NCBI GenBank assembly: GCA_964384965.1
Contig: CAYLLR010000001.1
Location: 8,732-72,731, forward strand
Origin: GW2011-AR1 sp964384965
GTDB lineage: Archaea > Nanobdellota > Nanobdellia > Pacearchaeales > GW2011-AR1
DNA: 64,000 nucleotides
Direction: 5' to 3'
This document shows positions 16,716-24,334 of this stretch, piece after piece. The position numbers and the translations under genes were made by a program. The notes under the pieces were generated by a model that was given only the letters and a program-made list of their open reading frames with translations, did not search any database and was not told where the DNA came from. Positions within the stretch are counted from its first letter, which is position 1. Every line of letters begins with the position of its first letter.

Positions 16716-17180
16716 ATGAGGATAAAAATAATTGAAGAAAAGAAAAATCCCCTTTTTTCTAGAAGAGAGATTCATTTAGAAATTGAATCTGTTGCTGTTC
16801 CGAGTCATGAGGAAGTTAAAAATCTTGTTTCAGAAAAATTTTCCTCTGACCCTAAACTAATAAGGACAAAATTAATAAAAGGGAGATTTGGAATAAATAT
16901 CTTTGATGTTTTTGTAGATATTTATGATTCTAATGAAGAGTTTGATAGGGTGGTTAAAAAGACTAAACAGGAATTGGACAAAGAAAAAAGGAGAATTGAG
17001 GAGGAATCCAAGGGGGAATCGGAGGCTAAAGATACAAAAGAAGTTAGTACCGAAGGAGCGGTTAAAGATGAAATAAAAGAAGAGGTTGTTAAAGATGAAA
17101 TAAAAGAGGAAGAAGGAGTTAAAGAAGTTGAATCCGTTGATGAGAAAAAAATTAAAGATAATGAAGGGGATAAAAAATAA
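16716..17180 (+). CDS. rps24e: Ribosomal protein eS24 with acidic tail
   Basis: The first 95 residues (MRIKIIEEKKNPLFSRREIH to DVFVDIYDSNEEFDRV) form the eS24 core with the NPLxxRRE motif. After it comes a Lys/Glu-rich tail of about 55 residues with a near-repeat (VKDEIKEE twice). This makes the protein 154 residues, longer than the usual 100-115. The tail is probably disordered. The stop overlaps the next ATG (TAATGG). Confidence 0.92.
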   Translation: MRIKIIEEKKNPLFSRREIHLEIESVAVPSHEEVKNLVSEKFSSDPKLIRTKLIKGRFGINIFDVFVDIYDSNEEFDRVVKKTKQELDKEKRRIEEESKGESEAKDTKEVSTEGAVKDEIKEEVVKDEIKEEEGVKEVESVDEKKIKDNEGDKK

Positions 17181-17392
17181 TGGGAAAGAAAAAAATAGTC
17201 AAAAAAGGAAAAAAACCTCATAAGAATAAACCTACCGGAAAAAAGTATTCGAAATATAAAATTGAAGGAGACAAAATTACAAGAGAAAGATTTTGTCCAA
17301 GGTGTGGTCCGGGAGTATTTTTAATGAAAGCTAAGGATAGAGTTTATTGTGGAAAGTGTCATTATGCGGAATTTGAGAATCACAAGGAATAA
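17180..17392 (+). CDS. rps27ae: Ribosomal protein eS31 (S27ae)
   Basis: This 70-residue protein has a basic N-terminus and a zinc ribbon CPRCGPGVFLMKAKDRVYC followed by GKCHYAEF, diagnostic of archaeal S27ae (eS31). It lacks a ubiquitin fusion, as expected in archaea. It is the last gene of the rpo7 operon and converges with the gene at 17393. Confidence 0.93.
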   Translation: MGKKKIVKKGKKPHKNKPTGKKYSKYKIEGDKITRERFCPRCGPGVFLMKAKDRVYCGKCHYAEFENHKE

Positions 17393-17677
17393 TCAGATAA
17401 TTAAAATTTCTGATTTATTTAGATTTGTTATAAGGTTTTGATACATTTGATTTGTGTCTATTGTAGGGCTGCATTTATAATATTTTTCTGCAAAATAATC
17501 TTTTATTCTTCGTAACGCATCTTCTCGCAAACATTTTGAAGGGTTTTTTGTTAAATAGGTCACACAGGGGTTTTTCAATTTCTCGAAGAAAAAATAGTGG
17601 GGTGAAAGGGCCGGTTTCTCCGGCAAGTCATTAAATATAAAAGTTTCGTCATCAATAAAATCTTTGAGTCTTTTCAT
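17393..17677 (-). CDS. Hypothetical protein, 94 aa
   Basis: No family is recognised. It starts MKRLKDFIDDETFIFNDLP and contains three cysteines (PCVTYL, KCLRED, KCSPT) in a helical context, which may bind a metal or be structural. Its stop abuts the eS31 stop on the other strand. A TTTAAATA-like box lies upstream of its start. Confidence 0.5.
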   Translation of the reverse strand: MKRLKDFIDDETFIFNDLPEKPALSPHYFFFEKLKNPCVTYLTKNPSKCLREDALRRIKDYFAEKYYKCSPTIDTNQMYQNLITNLNKSEILII

Positions 17678-17739
17678 AAAAATTAAAATTTTTAGAAATA
17701 TTTAATCTTTTCTATTTTATCAATGATAAAATTCAATCA

Positions 17740-17815
17740 TAAAAAACCTAGGAGATTCTTCAAGCCGATAAAAAATAGTATGGCTTGCGTCCTCTCCTGG
17801 GTAAAAGAGGTGATG
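17740..17815 (-). ncRNA. Candidate structured small RNA
   Basis: A long imperfect hairpin lies here: CCTAGGAGA (17747-17755) pairs with TCTCCTGGG (17793-17801, one G-T pair). After five-base internal loops on both sides, CAAGCC (17761-17766) pairs perfectly with GGCTTG (17782-17787) around a 15-base loop. On the minus strand a TATA box (TTTATATAC, plus 17835-17843) stands about 25 bases ahead, and a run of six T (plus 17741-17746) ends the stem, giving a transcript of about 75 bases. The stem-pocket-stem shape recalls a one-hairpin H/ACA guide, but no ACA box is visible at the 3' end. The local GC is far above the surroundings. The RNA class is unknown and the strand is inferred. Confidence 0.4.
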
Positions 17816-17898
17816 TTCTTTAATAGGGCTTTTAGTATATAAATCTTTCTATAGTGTTACTCTTATAAAATGACAAGCATATTTTAGCATTTTCTAAT

Positions 17899-17910
17899 AA
17901 ATTTATAAAT
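17899..17910 (+). promoter_or_regulatory. TATA box of scpA
   Basis: AATTTATAAATC near 17899-17910 lies about 25 bases upstream of ATG 17931, fitting a leaderless transcript. Confidence 0.5.
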
Positions 17911-17930
17911 CTTGTTTATTATTTTGATTT

Positions 17931-18821
17931 ATGGAAGAGGTGAAAGAATTGGGAGTTAGTCAGGAACAGGTCCACGATATGCTTTTTAATCGAAAGATTG
18001 GATGGAAAGATCTTATTTATGACCTTATTAATACCGAACAGTTAGATCCGTGGAATATTGATATCGAACTGTTATCTGAGGGGTTTCTTGATAGGGTTAA
18101 GAAATATGAAGAGATGGATTTTTTTGTTTCGAGTAAAGTCCTTTTAGCTGCTGCTTTGCTTTTGAGGATTAAGTCGGAATTAATTTTAAGTAAATATATG
18201 AAAGGGGTTGATGAAATTCTTTTTGGAAGAAAAGAAGAAAAGAAAAACATTTTTGAGAGAATGGAACTCGACGAAGATGTTCCAAATCTTGTGTTGCGAA
18301 GTCCCATTCCAAGGTTTAGGAAGGTTACTTTGAACGAACTTGTGGAATCGTTGAATAAGGCAATTACGACGGAAAATCGTCGAATAAAAAAAGTGATTAT
18401 TAATAGAAATGCTTTGCGCGAATCGGGAATTAGTTTACCAAAAAAAAAGTATAATTTAAAAAATAAATTGGAGGAAATACATTCAAAAGTCATTTCACAT
18501 TTTCAGGAAAATAAAAATGATTTAAAAGTTTCTTATACAAAGATTGTTGGAAAAAATAAAGAAGAAAGGGCTCTGTCTTTTTTTCCGATTTTACAGCTTG
18601 AAACTAATGGGAAGTTTTGGCTTGAGCAGGAAGGTCATTTTGAGGAAATCCATATTTGGCTGAAGCATATTTTTCTTAAAAAAAATCCAAACCCATACGA
18701 AGACTTGAAGAATGGGGATTGGAGTGAAGAAACTCTTGAGGAAGGCGAGATAGTTACCGATGAGTTAGGGAGTCAGGATAAAGATTCTAAAAGAATTCTA
18801 ATTCGAAAAAGATTTTTTTGA
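17931..18821 (+). CDS. scpA: Segregation and condensation protein A
   Basis: ScpA is the kleisin that bridges SMC heads. The 296-residue product has the kleisin N-terminal helices (WKDLIYDLINTEQLDPWNID, VSSKVLLAAALLLRIKSELI), which pair with the SMC neck, and a C-terminal winged-helix region (FFPILQLETNGKFWLEQEGH) that contacts the SMC cap. Between them is a variable linker. The cognate SMC gene is not adjacent but lies at 60788, about 42 kb away in this window. No scpB is seen. Confidence 0.88.
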   Translation: MEEVKELGVSQEQVHDMLFNRKIGWKDLIYDLINTEQLDPWNIDIELLSEGFLDRVKKYEEMDFFVSSKVLLAAALLLRIKSELILSKYMKGVDEILFGRKEEKKNIFERMELDEDVPNLVLRSPIPRFRKVTLNELVESLNKAITTENRRIKKVIINRNALRESGISLPKKKYNLKNKLEEIHSKVISHFQENKNDLKVSYTKIVGKNKEERALSFFPILQLETNGKFWLEQEGHFEEIHIWLKHIFLKKNPNPYEDLKNGDWSEETLEEGEIVTDELGSQDKDSKRILIRKRFF

Positions 18822-18855
18822 GAAACTTTAAATAAGGAGGTGAATAGAAATTTTT

Positions 18856-19533
18856 ATGGAGAAGAAAATGGTTTCATTATTTTCTGGGGGAAAGGACTCG
18901 GTTTATTCAGTTTATTTAGCTAAAAAACGAGGGTATAAAATTAGTTGTTTGATTACATTAATTTCTGAGAATAAAGGAAGTTATATGTTTCACACGCCTT
19001 CTATTGACAAAACAAAGAAACAAGCAGAGGTGATGGGCATTCCTTTAATTGTGGAAAAAACGAAAGGTGAAAAAGAAAAGGAATTGGAAGATTTAGAAAG
19101 GGCGATTGGAATTGCTCAAAAAGATTATGGTGTTGAAGGAGTCGTTACCGGGGCCATTCGTTCGGTTTATCAAGCGTCCAGAATTCAAAAAATCTGTGAT
19201 AAATTGGGATTGGAGTGTTTTAATCCTCTTTGGCAAAAGGATGAGTTTGAATATTTAAATGAGTTGATTAAAGAAAATTTTAAAATAATTCTTGTGGGGG
19301 TTTTCGCATATCCCCTTGATGAATCTTGGTTGTTGAGGGAGATTGATTCCGAATTTATTAAAGATATTTTTGAGTTGAATAGAAAATATAAAATTCATGT
19401 TGCAGGAGAAGGAGGGGAATTTGAAAGTTTTGTTTTGGATTGTCCCTTATTTAGTCGGGGATTAAAGGTTGTGGGGAGTGAGATAAAAAAAGAAGGGGAG
19501 AATTCTCTAAGAATGGAAATAAATGTCCAATGA
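18856..19533 (+). CDS. dph6: Diphthine-ammonia ligase Dph6-like ATP pyrophosphatase
   Basis: Dph6 completes diphthamide on elongation factor 2 by ATP-dependent amidation. The 225-residue protein starts with the PP-loop SLFSGGKDSVYS and has the MHTPS-like GSYMFHTPSIDKTK, EGVVTGAIRSVYQASRIQ, and the C-terminal AGEGGEFESFVLDCPLF, which together mark this family. The length matches short archaeal forms. A GGAGGTGA site at 18837-18844 lies a dozen bases upstream of ATG 18856. It follows scpA by 34 bases. Confidence 0.88.
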   Translation: MEKKMVSLFSGGKDSVYSVYLAKKRGYKISCLITLISENKGSYMFHTPSIDKTKKQAEVMGIPLIVEKTKGEKEKELEDLERAIGIAQKDYGVEGVVTGAIRSVYQASRIQKICDKLGLECFNPLWQKDEFEYLNELIKENFKIILVGVFAYPLDESWLLREIDSEFIKDIFELNRKYKIHVAGEGGEFESFVLDCPLFSRGLKVVGSEIKKEGENSLRMEINVQ

Positions 19534-19591
19534 ACAAATAGTCTCTAAACAAGAATAATTTTTATAAATGATTTTCTCTTAATTATTACTT

Positions 19592-20413
19592 ATGGATGAA
19601 GATATATGGGCAGAGTTTGGGAAAAATTTAGTAGAGGTTAAAAATTTTGATTATTTTCCCTCGGAATGGACTGGGGGAGATTTTTGTGAATATTTTATTG
19701 ATTATGCTAAAGAACATAAAAAAGATTTTTGTGAGGAAAAAGATTTTCCAGTTTTTGAATCGTTATCAAATTTAGAAAAAAAATTTGTTGGTTTCTTAAA
19801 AGTACCCTATAAAAAAATTATTTTAAATGGAGATCTTAGTGAAGCGGATTTTATTTTTGTTAAGTCGGGGAAGATAAGGTATCTTCAAAAAGATTTTGGA
19901 GAGCAGGATGCATTAATACAAAAAGTTCAAGTGTTTTTTGATAAAAATTTTTACCTTGAAAAAAAATATTATTTTGATTTAGGGGAATTTTATAATTCTC
20001 AAGAAAGTTTTAATCATTATAATTGGAGAGTTCTTTTAAATAATTTGGGAAAACCGGATGAAAAATTAATACCCGAAGATTTGGATATTCCCCTTGTATA
20101 TATTTCCAGAGGCGTTAAGTTTAGTTTGGGAAATGGTTTTTTTTCAAGATATGTTCAATGGAGCAAACATAATTTTTCCCTATTTTTTTATAAGCAACCC
20201 AAAGAAAGAGAAGTGGGATATTTTGTGTTCAATTCTAAAAAGAATCTCTCCCACATCAAATATATTGATGAAATAAATAAAAATCCTTTTATTTTGAAAG
20301 ATATTAGTAAAATGCAATCTCTCTTTAAAAATTTGAAGATTTTTCCAAATAATTTATCTTTTAAACTGCTTAGTGAAATTAAACCGGATAAATTTAAAAA
20401 ATTATTTTTATAA
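19592..20413 (+). CDS. Unknown protein, tandem paralogue family, member 1
   Basis: This is the first of three adjacent paralogues. It has 273 residues, with FDYFPSEWTGGDFCEYFIDYA near the start matching FPKEWxxxxxxxEFIDFA in the other two. It also has GFLKVPYKKI, SGKIRYLQKDF and an ISRGVKFSLGNGF strand that correspond by order. It diverges most from the others and has an extra insert. It has no signal peptide, membrane span or obvious catalytic motif, and appears as a mixed alpha/beta soluble protein. TTTTTATAAAT near 19559-19569 is its likely TATA box. Function is unknown. Confidence 0.6.
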   Translation: MDEDIWAEFGKNLVEVKNFDYFPSEWTGGDFCEYFIDYAKEHKKDFCEEKDFPVFESLSNLEKKFVGFLKVPYKKIILNGDLSEADFIFVKSGKIRYLQKDFGEQDALIQKVQVFFDKNFYLEKKYYFDLGEFYNSQESFNHYNWRVLLNNLGKPDEKLIPEDLDIPLVYISRGVKFSLGNGFFSRYVQWSKHNFSLFFYKQPKEREVGYFVFNSKKNLSHIKYIDEINKNPFILKDISKMQSLFKNLKIFPNNLSFKLLSEIKPDKFKKLFL

Positions 20414-20414
20414 A

Positions 20415-21113
20415 ATGGAATTTGATTTAATGTGTGAATTTAACAGAAAAATGGAAGAGTCAAGGAAAGGATTTGGATATTTTCCAAAGGAATGGAAATC
20501 TCCTTTTTATGTCAAGGAAGAATTTATTGATTTTGCAAGACATTCTTTAGACGGGGTAGGTCTTGAAAAAATTAATTCTGAATATGGCATAGACAAAGAT
20601 TCTTATACTGGTTTTATTAGAAATTATTCTAAAATAGACAATAATTTTGATAAGTTTTATAGTTATTTTAAAGAGGGGGTTTTACGTTATTCTCAGTCTG
20701 AATTGAACTCTGGAAAGATAAAAGTAATAAAAACTTCTTTTTTAAGTGAACCTTTTGAAATTATGAGAACTTATTTTGGTTCTCCTGGTTTAGGAAATCT
20801 TTCAAAACCTGTTTTGGGTGTTGTCAAGAGGATTGGAACATTTAATTTAAGTGAAGATTTTTCTATTAAAATTTTTCAACATGGGTTAGATTCTTTTGAT
20901 ATTTATTTTTTGAAAGTTGGTTCATTTAAACTCGGTTTTTCTATAAATGAAGGGGATATAAGAGATAGAAAATATCTTTCTTTAATAAAAAATTTCCCAC
21001 TAATTTTTTATGACAGCGAAGGAATTAAAGAATATTTTGGGGATATTCTCATTAAGGAAAGAGGAGGGAAAAAAATTAAAATTGAAGATTTTTTAATTGA
21101 AAATGGAATTTGA
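20415..21113 (+). CDS. Unknown protein, tandem paralogue family, member 2
   Basis: This 232-residue protein starts MEFDLMCEFNRKMEESRKGF one base after the member 1 stop and shares FGYFPKEWKSP, EFIDFARHSL, YTGFIRNY, EGVLRYSQSEL, IKTSFLSEPFEIMRTYFG, VVKRIGTFNLSEDFSIKIFQ and a PLIFYDSEGIKEYFGD end with member 3. The bases around its ATG are nearly identical to those at the start of member 3, so the pair arose by recent tandem duplication. A longer frame from 20373 runs into member 1 and is rejected. No known family is recognised. Confidence 0.62.
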   Translation: MEFDLMCEFNRKMEESRKGFGYFPKEWKSPFYVKEEFIDFARHSLDGVGLEKINSEYGIDKDSYTGFIRNYSKIDNNFDKFYSYFKEGVLRYSQSELNSGKIKVIKTSFLSEPFEIMRTYFGSPGLGNLSKPVLGVVKRIGTFNLSEDFSIKIFQHGLDSFDIYFLKVGSFKLGFSINEGDIRDRKYLSLIKNFPLIFYDSEGIKEYFGDILIKERGGKKIKIEDFLIENGI

Positions 21114-21810
21114 TTTAATGTGCTTGTTTTATGACCGGTTGGAAGAGTCAAAAAAGGGGTTTGATTATTTTCCTAAGGAATGGGAAGAGTTAGCGAATGG
21201 GTCTGAATATTTTATCGATTTTGCAATGAATTATTCAAAGGGGGGAAATAGAAAAATAATTTCAATTAAAAGATATTTAGTTCCAGATTCTTTTAGTGGA
21301 TTTGTTAAAATCGGAGAAGAAGAATGCGAGAAAGCAAAGATTAAGAAAGGATTTTATCATATTAAGGAAGGGAAAATAGATTATTTACAACAAGAATTTT
21401 TTTTGAAAAATTGTCTTATTAAACAGACCTCCTTTATTACAGAACCCTTCTTAATCCGGAGGGTATATATGGGTTTTGAAGGAAATTTTGGAGGGAAAAA
21501 TTTTCCACTGGTTAGTGTCACAAGGGTGGGTTCTTTTCCCAAAGAAAAAGAATTATCTATAAGAGTTTTTCAAAATTCAAAAAATCGTTTTAATATTTCT
21601 TTTCTCAAGGAATACAAAGAACTTTTCAATTTTAATATTGATTCCAAAAAATATCCTTTTCACAAAGATTTGGTTTCCATAATTCATTCCTCTCCCTTGG
21701 TTTTTTCTGATTTTGAAATTCTAAAAACATATTTTAAAGGAAAAAAATTTGAAATAAAGGAAGGAAAGAAAAGTTTTCTGACCGAATTTGATAAATTTAT
21801 TCATAAATGA
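21103..21810 (+). CDS. Unknown protein, tandem paralogue family, member 3
   Basis: This 235-residue protein starts MEFDLMCLFYDRLEESKKGF, overlaps the member 2 stop by 11 bases, and keeps the same block order: FDYFPKEW, EYFIDFAMNYS, FSGFVKIGEEE, EGKIDYLQQEFFLKN, IKQTSFITEPFLIRRVYMG, VTRVGSFPKEKELSIRVFQ, PLVFSDFEILKTYFKG. The three genes form one transcription unit by spacing. The family looks soluble and may be lineage-specific. No function is assigned. Confidence 0.62.
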   Translation: MEFDLMCLFYDRLEESKKGFDYFPKEWEELANGSEYFIDFAMNYSKGGNRKIISIKRYLVPDSFSGFVKIGEEECEKAKIKKGFYHIKEGKIDYLQQEFFLKNCLIKQTSFITEPFLIRRVYMGFEGNFGGKNFPLVSVTRVGSFPKEKELSIRVFQNSKNRFNISFLKEYKELFNFNIDSKKYPFHKDLVSIIHSSPLVFSDFEILKTYFKGKKFEIKEGKKSFLTEFDKFIHK

Positions 21811-21839
21811 GAAAATTAATAAAAGAATAATTTCTAAAA

Positions 21840-22976
21840 TTATTTTTTAAAAATAGTAATTATTCTTTCTTTTCCCGTTTGTAAATCTTTTATTAAAAAT
21901 TTCTTTTTTTCTATTTCTTTTTTCCCAACGAAAATCACTTTTTTTATTCCATAACTATTTGCATATTCTAAGGCCTTCGACGGTTTTCCAAAAAAAAGAC
22001 TTACATTGTTCCCACATTTTCTTAATTGTTTTGAAATTTCAATTGCTTTTTTATCCTGGTCTAAAGAGACAATTAATGTTTTGTCAATATCAATCAAAAT
22101 TTTTGAAGCAACCATCAATCTTTCAATACTAAAAGATATTCCGGAAGATTCCACCCCTTCAACAAGGTAAGTTCCTCCTCCGCAAATGGTCTCTTTTATT
22201 CCTGATTTTACTTCAAAAACATTTCCAGTGTAATAAGATAGTCCTCTCGCAAGAGCGGGGGAGAATTTTAGTTCGACGCCATAGAATTTTGAGTATTTTT
22301 TTAATTCTTCAATTTCAGAGTATGCTTTATATTTTTTAAAAAATTCTTCTGGCTTTTTTACAATTTCTAAAAGTTTTTCAGCTCCAATTTTTTTTAAATT
22401 TTTTTTGACCTCTTTTTCAGGAAGTTTATCAAGTTTGTCTAATTCTCGTATTGCCTCTTCCTTGTTTTTTATGTTTTGTCCGTCGAGAATTTCATTTAAA
22501 AGTTTTCTATTATTTATATAAATAGTGAAATTTATTTTTAGTGCGTCTAAAATTTCTTTAACAACCGAAAGAATTTCTGCTTGATCTTTTATAGAAGCTC
22601 CTACGGTGTCAATATCGCATTGACTAAATTGTCTTAACCTGTTTCCGGTAATTGGCTCATCTCGAAATACCGGACCGATTTGAAATCTTTTAAAAGGAAG
22701 TTTTTTATTTTTTGCTATTCTTTTCAGTTGAAATGTAAATTCGTATCTTAAAGCCAATCTTCTTTTTCCCTTATCTCTAAGTTTAAAGATATCTGAAACA
22801 GCTTCATCTTCTGAATTTTCGCCTTTAACAAATTCTTCATATTCAATAATTGGCGTCTCAATTTCTTGAAAATTATATTTTTCAAATGTTTGCTCCGCTA
22901 TTTTTCGGATGAACGCGAATTTTTCGCCTTCTTTACCTATTTTGTCCTTAAAACCCTTTACTGTTTCTGTTTTCAT
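21840..22976 (-). CDS. hisS: Histidyl-tRNA synthetase
   Basis: HisRS is a class II synthetase. The 378-residue protein has ETPIIEYEEF (motif 1 region), RYEFTFQLKR and FKRFQIGPVFRDE (motif 2), the His-specific ARGLSYYTGNVFEV, CGGGTYLVEG and a motif 3-like GISFSIERL, then an anticodon-binding domain. It is shorter than the usual 410-430 residues, mainly through a reduced insertion domain. ATG 22976 is 12 bases after the 3' end of tRNA-His, its own substrate, on the same strand, so both may be read as one transcript. Confidence 0.94.
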   Translation of the reverse strand: MKTETVKGFKDKIGKEGEKFAFIRKIAEQTFEKYNFQEIETPIIEYEEFVKGENSEDEAVSDIFKLRDKGKRRLALRYEFTFQLKRIAKNKKLPFKRFQIGPVFRDEPITGNRLRQFSQCDIDTVGASIKDQAEILSVVKEILDALKINFTIYINNRKLLNEILDGQNIKNKEEAIRELDKLDKLPEKEVKKNLKKIGAEKLLEIVKKPEEFFKKYKAYSEIEELKKYSKFYGVELKFSPALARGLSYYTGNVFEVKSGIKETICGGGTYLVEGVESSGISFSIERLMVASKILIDIDKTLIVSLDQDKKAIEISKQLRKCGNNVSLFFGKPSKALEYANSYGIKKVIFVGKKEIEKKKFLIKDLQTGKERIITIFKK

Positions 22977-22988
22977 TTTTTAATATAA

Positions 22989-23060
22989 GCGGAAGGGGGG
23001 AGTCGAACCCCCGTTACACGGACCACAACCATGCGTCATAACCGTTAGACCACAACCGCC
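22989..23060 (-). tRNA. tRNA-His (anticodon GUG)
   Basis: On the minus strand a cloverleaf can be drawn. The D arm is GUC...GAC, the anticodon stem CAUGG/CCGUG encloses UUGUGGU with anticodon GUG, and a GGGGG/CCCCC T stem holds loop UUCGACU. The 5' end begins with an extra G (plus 23060), as expected of tRNA-His. The acceptor stem GCGGUUG against CUUCCGC leaves two adjacent U-U oppositions at pairs 5-68 and 6-67, and the base after the stem is U where tRNA-His normally has C73. No CCA is encoded. A TATA box (plus 23089-23096) lies about 26-34 bases upstream. hisS follows directly. Confidence 0.88.
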
Positions 23061-23419
23061 ATAATTACATTTAATTCAGAGAAATTTGGTTTATAATCTT
23101 TTTTGAAGAAAGAGCTAATGCTAACTGAATCCTTTCTAATGATGGGGACAATTACCATTATTTATCATTCTTTTTTAATGTTTGAAGAGTATTTAAAATT
23201 TTGGATTTTGTTTTTTGTATTTTATCTGAAAATTAATTTTCAAGACCCGCATAAATTAGTGCATGAATTTTAAAATTTAATTGAATTAATTAAAATGGGT
23301 GTGGGAATAGGTCCCAAAAAAGGGGAAGATACACTAAGGGGTGGCAAAATAAAATTCAAAGGTATTGAGAGAATATTCGTCGGATAAATGAGATTTTGTT
23401 TTGAAAAAAGTAATTAGCG
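23061..23419. other. Intergenic region upstream of tRNA-His
   Basis: The left end holds the tRNA promoter. A 30-codon frame at 23295-23387 (plus strand, MGVGIGPKKGEDTLRGG) is preceded by AT-rich sequence but no clear ribosome site, and I cannot support it as a gene. Nothing else is seen. Confidence 0.35.
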
Positions 23420-23824
23420 TTAACATTTTGCCTTTTTTATTTTTTGTTTTAATTTTGTTGCAGAATAATTGTGGTCCCTCTTATGCCAATAAATTTTAAT
23501 AGCTAATTCTTTTCCGGTAAAAGGTTTGTTTTTGTAATCTGTTCCTAAAATTCTTATATCTGGATTCAATTTTTTTAATAACTTTAGAAGGTCTTTTTCC
23601 GTTGCATATTTTATTATTTTATCCACATATCTGATTGATTCTAAGATTAATTTTCTTTCTTTGTATGTTTGAATAGGTTTGCATTTTTCTTTCCTATCTA
23701 TCGTAGGGTCTGTTTGTAGTCCAACCACCAGCTCATCACAATGGTTTTTTGCATCTTTGAACATTTTGATATACCCCGGGTGAATTATATCAAAACTTCC
23801 ACAAACAAATCCTATCTTTTTCAT
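23420..23824 (-). CDS. Cytidylyltransferase-like (TagD/RibL type) protein
   Basis: This 134-residue protein has the nucleotidyltransferase core: VCGSFDIIHPGYIKMFKDAK (a variant HxGH with HPGY), VGLQTDPTID, and the C-terminal YSATKLKQKI that stands for the ISSTxIR motif. The family transfers CMP or AMP to alcohol phosphates. Members include glycerol-3-phosphate cytidylyltransferase and archaeal FAD synthetase RibL. The second His of HxGH is replaced by Tyr, which weakens a firm substrate call. It diverges from the CuA gene. Confidence 0.8.
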   Translation of the reverse strand: MKKIGFVCGSFDIIHPGYIKMFKDAKNHCDELVVGLQTDPTIDRKEKCKPIQTYKERKLILESIRYVDKIIKYATEKDLLKLLKKLNPDIRILGTDYKNKPFTGKELAIKIYWHKRDHNYSATKLKQKIKKAKC

Positions 23825-23910
23825 TTTTTATTTGTTTTCTCCAATTATAAAGAAATAAAACTTTTTAATGGTTTCTCCATTTTGATAAAATTAAAATCCA
23901 TAATCTTTAT

Positions 23911-23930
23911 AAGTGAAATTTTTTTCATAT
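23911..23930. promoter_or_regulatory. Operator-like inverted repeat at the CuA gene promoter
   Basis: AAGTGAA (23911-23917), six bases, then TTCATAT (23924-23930). The right arm is identical and the left arm matches 5 of 7 bases of the ATATGAA-N6-TTCATAT element found at sufB and the peroxiredoxin gene. Its centre is about 12 bases downstream of the TATA box centre (CTTTATAAG, 23905-23913), the same offset as at the other two. Confidence 0.5.
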
Positions 23931-23934
23931 GATT

Positions 23935-24333
23935 ATGGATAAAAACTATAGGTTTTTTTTGATTTTGTTTATTGCAATCTTCTTAGTCGTTGGTTTGTTT
24001 TTTGTTTTTAATTCAAATTCCCCGAACGATAAAAAAGGTAAAATTTCGAAAGGTCTAAACGTGAAAGAATTTAATTTAATTGCTAAGCAATTTGAATTCG
24101 TTCCGGGGGTTATTAAAGTTAATGAAGGAGATAAGGTTATTCTTCATATCGAAAGTATCGATGTTGAACACGGGATTGGAATTTTTCAATTTGGGGTGAA
24201 TAAGATTCTCCCCGTCGGACAAAACGTAACGGTCGAATTTGTTGCTAATAAAAAAGGGACTTATTATTTCTTCTGCACCGTTTATTGTGGGGTTGGTCAT
24301 GGTAATATGAGGGGAAAATTAATTGTAAATTAA
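23935..24333 (+). CDS. Membrane-anchored CuA-type cupredoxin
   Basis: After one N-terminal membrane segment (FFLILFIAIFLVVGLFFVF), this 132-residue protein is a single cupredoxin domain. It has the complete ligand set of a CuA centre: His79 in VEHGIG, then C114, C118, H122 and M125 in CTVYCGVGHGNM. That pattern resembles subunit II of ba3-type oxidases. No oxidase subunit I is in the window, so it may be a stand-alone electron carrier or a copper-handling protein facing outside. ATG 23929 is an alternative start; 23935 fits a leaderless transcript. The stop is one base before the DoxX gene. Confidence 0.85.
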   Translation: MDKNYRFFLILFIAIFLVVGLFFVFNSNSPNDKKGKISKGLNVKEFNLIAKQFEFVPGVIKVNEGDKVILHIESIDVEHGIGIFQFGVNKILPVGQNVTVEFVANKKGTYYFFCTVYCGVGHGNMRGKLIVN

Positions 24334-24334
24334 A

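Noticed and set aside
17809..17860. Possible box C/D RNA (GTGATGT as C box)
   Set aside because: No CTGA D box at proper distance on the same strand.
23295..23387. 30-codon frame in the gap left of the cytidylyltransferase gene
   Set aside because: No ribosome site or homology; too short to support.
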